DNA of 64,000 nt, taken from assembly GCA_038321615.1 (NCBI GenBank), contig JBBQFC010000002.1, forward strand, positions 52,205 to 116,204, given 5' to 3'. Of this stretch, positions 61,082-64,000 are shown one piece after another (within the stretch, counting starts at the first letter, position 1; every line of letters starts with the position of its first letter). The notes beneath the pieces were generated by a model. That model did not search any database. It saw only the letters and a program-made list of their open reading frames with translations, and was not told the DNA's origin. The position numbers were made by a program, and so were the translations under genes. This stretch comes from JBBQFC01 sp038321615. GTDB lineage: Bacteria > Bacteroidota > Bacteroidia > Flavobacteriales_D > Cryomorphaceae.

Positions 61082-63520
61082 ATGATCAAAAAATACATTT
61101 GTGTCCACGGACACTTTTACCAACCGCCGCGCGAAAATGCCTGGTTGGAAGAAATAGAATACCAGGACTCAGCGGCTCCCTACCACGATTGGAATGAGCG
61201 GATTACCGCGGAGTGCTACGCTCCCAATGCGGTATCGCGGATACTCGATGAGAACAAGCGCATAGTAGATATTGTAAACAACTACTCGCGCATGAGTTTC
61301 AATTTCGGTCCAACGCTTTTAAGTTGGCTCGAAGAGCACCGCCCAAAAACTTACGAGCGCATACTCGCCGCCGATAAGCGGAGCATAGAGCGATTTGGAG
61401 GCCATGGGTCTGCGATTGCTCAAGTTTACAATCACATCATTATGCCGCTAGCCAGTCGCCGAGATAAAGATTCGCAAGTGTATTGGGGCCTGCGCGATTT
61501 TGAAAATCGCTTCGGTCGCAATGCCGATGGTATGTGGCTTGCCGAGACCGCCGTAGATACCGAAACGCTCGAAGTGCTTGCCGAGCAAGGCGTAAAATAT
61601 ACCATTCTTGCGCCGCGTCAAGCCAAGCGATTTAAAGAATTGGGAGCAGAAAATTGGACCAATGGGATCGATCCGCGAGTGCCCTACCTATGTAAGTTGC
61701 CAAGTGGAAATTCAATCAAGTTATTTTTCTACGATGGCGACCGGTCACAGGCTGTGGCATTTAAGGGTTTGCTTAAGGACGGAAAGGAATTTGCCCAATA
61801 CCTGATGGGAGGCTTCGACGATCGATCTTCATCTCAATTGGTGCACATTGCCACCGATGGTGAGAGCTATGGCCACCACCACCACCACGGCGATATGGCT
61901 TTGGCATTTTGCATCCGATCGATAGAAACCAATAACTTGGCGACGATCACTAATTACGGTCAATATTTGGAGCTAAATCCGCCGAGACATCTGGTAGAAA
62001 TTCACGAAAATTCTTCTTGGAGTTGCGTGCACGGCGTGGAGCGCTGGAAGGCCAATTGCGGCTGCAACAGCGGCGGCCAACCCGGGTGGAATCAGGAGTG
62101 GCGTGCGCCACTGCGTGCAAGTTTAGATTGGCTGCGCGATCAATTGGCTGCCGTTTTTGAGAAGCAAATCGGCGCGCTTGCAAAAGACCCGTGGAAGATC
62201 AGAAATTTATACGTCGAGGTGGTGCTCGATCACACCCAGGCCCAAATAGATAAGTTCTTGCTCCAACATTTCGGTAAGGTCTCCGATCGCGATCGTACCC
62301 ACATTCTGCGATTGCTCGAAATGCAGCGACATTCACTGCTTATGTTTACGAGTTGTGGCTGGTTTTTTGACGAGATTTCGGGTATAGAGACGGTACAAAT
62401 TCTTCAATATGCCGCCCGAGCTATTCAATTGGCCGAAAGTGAAAGTTCCGTTTTACTCGAAGACGAATTTAAAGAGCGATTGGCGGTATCCAAAAGCAAT
62501 ATGCCCGAGTTTGAAACCGGTGCCGACGTGTATGAAAAGTACGTGGTTCCCTCGCGACTTACGCTTACGCAAATAGGAATGCATTACGCCGTTACGTCGC
62601 TATTTGCAGAGAATCCCGACGATATTTTGGTATTTAATTACACCTGTAAATCCACCGATTTCAGGCGCCTGGTTCAAGCCAATCAGCGACTGGCACTGGG
62701 GCGTACCCACGTGCGTTCGCAGGTTACCAACAGCGAAAAGCACTTTAGCTACGTGGTGCTTTACCTCGGGCAACATCACTGTATAGGGAAGGCTTTTGAG
62801 CAGATACCGCTCGAAGAGTACCACGTATTTGTCGATGAGGTGGTGCGCGCTTTCCAAGACTCAAATATTTCGAAAATTTTCGAGCTTTTCCGTCGCTATC
62901 CCGATCAGCGCGATTTCTCCTTTTTCGATATGTTCAAAGACGAACAAATCAAGATGCTCAATGGTGTGCTGGCCTACGGGATCGATTCGGCAAACAGTTC
63001 CTACCGCAAGATCAATGAACGCAATTACAATCTGCTGAATGTAATGCGCGCTACGAATTTGGAGCCGCCTGCCCTACTGGTTCGAAACCTGGAAACGGTG
63101 CTGAATATCGATCTGCGGAGTCATTTTGCAAATGGACTTGGCAAGGTGAATATCGAGTCGCTTCGAGCCGTTACCGACGAAATTTGCAAATGGAATTTTA
63201 CAGTCGATGTCGATCAGGTGAGCTTTATTTGCGCCGGCAAACTCGATAAAATGCTCCTGGAGCTCGATACGCTGACGAATGGACACTCCGATCGAAGCGG
63301 CGACCTGATTGAGAATATACATCAATCGTTGGTCTTACTCGAGCGTGTAAAGGTAATCCCGGAATTGAACGCTATTCAGGATGTCATTTTTTCGCATCTC
63401 AAGCATGTACAGCCAGATATTCCGCAGGCACTTTTTGATACACTCATTCAATTTGCCGAGTACATTAATCTAGATACGGCTGCGGTAGAAGCAAGATTGG
63501 GAAAAGTTGGAGCGAGTTAG
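61082..63520 (+). CDS. Glycoside hydrolase family 57 protein with DUF3536
   Basis: 812 residues. N-terminal GH57 domain with conserved region 1 'VHGHFYQPPRENAWLEEI', then 'GFGHGSAIAQVYNHIIMPL'-type sequence (seen as 'GGHGSAIAQVYNHIIMPLAS') and 'GMWLAETAVDTETLEVLAEQ'. His-rich 'GESYGHHHHHGDMALAFCI' lies at about 260. From about residue 290 the DUF3536 region ('SWSCVHGVERWKANCGCNSG') and a long helical part follow. GH57 enzymes cleave or transfer alpha-glucans; for this subtype the reaction is unsettled. It is three bases after glgB and the last gene of the operon, so it probably trims or debranches the same glucan. Confidence 0.9.
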   Translation: MIKKYICVHGHFYQPPRENAWLEEIEYQDSAAPYHDWNERITAECYAPNAVSRILDENKRIVDIVNNYSRMSFNFGPTLLSWLEEHRPKTYERILAADKRSIERFGGHGSAIAQVYNHIIMPLASRRDKDSQVYWGLRDFENRFGRNADGMWLAETAVDTETLEVLAEQGVKYTILAPRQAKRFKELGAENWTNGIDPRVPYLCKLPSGNSIKLFFYDGDRSQAVAFKGLLKDGKEFAQYLMGGFDDRSSSQLVHIATDGESYGHHHHHGDMALAFCIRSIETNNLATITNYGQYLELNPPRHLVEIHENSSWSCVHGVERWKANCGCNSGGQPGWNQEWRAPLRASLDWLRDQLAAVFEKQIGALAKDPWKIRNLYVEVVLDHTQAQIDKFLLQHFGKVSDRDRTHILRLLEMQRHSLLMFTSCGWFFDEISGIETVQILQYAARAIQLAESESSVLLEDEFKERLAVSKSNMPEFETGADVYEKYVVPSRLTLTQIGMHYAVTSLFAENPDDILVFNYTCKSTDFRRLVQANQRLALGRTHVRSQVTNSEKHFSYVVLYLGQHHCIGKAFEQIPLEEYHVFVDEVVRAFQDSNISKIFELFRRYPDQRDFSFFDMFKDEQIKMLNGVLAYGIDSANSSYRKINERNYNLLNVMRATNLEPPALLVRNLETVLNIDLRSHFANGLGKVNIESLRAVTDEICKWNFTVDVDQVSFICAGKLDKMLLELDTLTNGHSDRSGDLIENIHQSLVLLERVKVIPELNAIQDVIFSHLKHVQPDIPQALFDTLIQFAEYINLDTAAVEARLGKVGAS

Positions 63521-63709
63521 AATTCTGAATTGGATTGTCCTACCTTATCTAATTTAGCGATTATGTGATGTCGAGAATTGAGAACTGTATTGTGCTACCA
63601 TCATTAATTCAGCAATCATACCAGGTCAAGAATTCAGAATTCAAAGTAACGGCTTACCAAGGTTACTAATATTCCATAGAGGGAATTCTGAATTCTGAAT
63701 TTTGAATTC
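63520..63709. repeat. 55-base-phased GAATTC repeats with an inverted pair
   Basis: GAATTC/GAATTG starts at 63520, 63575 and 63630, exactly 55 bases apart, and GAATTC again at 63683. The first two 55-base units are alignable along their full length at about two-thirds identity (shared ATTG, CTACC, TTAGC/TCAGC and GTC(G/A)A blocks). GAATTCAGAATTC (63630-63642) and GAATTCTGAATTC (63683-63695) form inverted arms around a 40-base loop that contains a smaller AGTAAC/GTTACT stem. The block separates the glucan operon from a convergent T9SS gene. Confidence 0.8.
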
Positions 63710-63713
63710 AAAC

Positions 63714-64000
63714 TTATTCCACCACCGTTATCATCACCTCCATCCGTTCCACCTGCCCACTGCTGCCGATGGCTTGAATGATCAACGAATAAACCCCAGC
63801 CGAAAGATCAGTTGGCGACCAAAGTAAGATGTTTTCTTCCCCATCTAACCCTGCTTTACCGGCGGCGTGCATTTCCTGCCCCCAGCGGTTGAAGATCTGC
63901 CAGCGGAGCTCTGCTACACCGGCTATTTGAGCTCGGAGGGCATCGTTGCGGCCATCGCCATTGGGGGAGATAATGTTGGGGATAATGAGCTCCAGGCCTT
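63714..64000 (-). CDS. T9SS type B sorting-domain protein, C-terminal end (cut by window edge)
   Basis: Reading leftward from the window edge, the frame gives about 95 residues to a stop at 63714-63716. 'LIIPNIISPNGDGRNDALRA' is the diagnostic start of the type B (gliding-motility-associated C-terminal, CHU_C) sorting domain. 'WQIFNRWGQEMHAAGKAG' and the final 'GQVERMEVMITVVE' follow. Proteins with this domain are exported by type IX secretion and often kept on the surface as adhesins. The functional part of the protein lies outside the window. Confidence 0.88.
   Translation of the reverse strand, partial: GLELIIPNIISPNGDGRNDALRAQIAGVAELRWQIFNRWGQEMHAAGKAGLDGEENILLWSPTDLSAGVYSLIIQAIGSSGQVERMEVMITVVE

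Noticed and set aside
1..64000. tRNA, rRNA, riboswitch or insertion sequence
   Set aside because: I looked through the gaps for cloverleaf-like arms, conserved rRNA stretches, transposase motifs and paired terminal repeats and found none convincing; a covariance-model scan would be needed to exclude small structured RNAs.

Overview
The window is chromosomal DNA of a Bacteroidota bacterium, most likely a flavobacterial or cryomorph-like lineage (inference). The evidence is: four secreted proteins with type IX secretion (T9SS) C-terminal sorting domains; TonB receptors with a carboxypeptidase-like N-terminal domain; Bacteroidota-specific families (HYC_CC_PP, DUF6089, DUF4296, paired OmpH/Skp genes behind bamA); and -7 promoter elements of the TAnnTTTG type. 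No rRNA, tRNA, CRISPR array, integrase or transposase was seen. Almost all of the sequence is dense core-genome coding.

Layout. 1-2136 (-): a lipoprotein sugar dehydrogenase runs into a TonB receptor cut by the left edge. 2396-3525: DinB-like protein and an Nfu Fe-S carrier. 3594-7114 (+): a metal-handling module (HYC_CC_PP protein, TonB receptor, HMA protein) overlapping a gamma-carbonic anhydrase. 7323-16671 (-): cell-envelope block with murI, two ompH/skp genes, bamA, uppS, DUF6089, nadK, a one-POTRA Omp85 protein and a CBS protein. 16753-24582: pdxJ, hydrolase, dolichol-phosphate-mannose-type glycosyltransferase, dihydroorotase, DUF4296, epimerase, hemL, kynU. 24628-26300: a T9SS protein and a 770-base gap holding the 3' remnant of a DUF4143 ATPase. 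26301-37859 (+): lpd, hemH, pabB-tilS-queuosine transporter, dsbD, a two-component system and a coiled-coil membrane protein.

37860-39066 is the one clearly accessory stretch. A GxxExxY protein (PD-(D/E)XK-like) lies between two tandem-repeat arrays whose shared core is inverted on the two sides. 39067-46058 returns to core functions: ABC-F ATPase, manC, aminotransferase, SprT-like metalloprotease with an overlapping 46-residue lipoprotein that ordinary gene calling could miss, and an MlaE/MlaF transporter. 46149-50344 holds two tandem paralogous T9SS proteins, followed by gcvP.

55339-63520 is a compact four-gene alpha-glucan operon: glgE, maltokinase, glgB and a GH57/DUF3536 enzyme. Maltokinase would make maltose-1-phosphate, GlgE would extend linear glucan with it, GlgB would branch it, and the GH57 enzyme would cleave or transfer glucan. 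No trehalose synthase is present here. GlgB carries an unusual Lys/Ala/Pro-rich tail of about 87 residues. The window closes with a 55-base-phased GAATTC repeat block and the 3' end of a T9SS type B protein.

The best candidates for something under-described are the repeat-flanked GxxExxY unit, the HYC-TonB-HMA module, the SprT-overlapping lipoprotein and the tailed branching enzyme.
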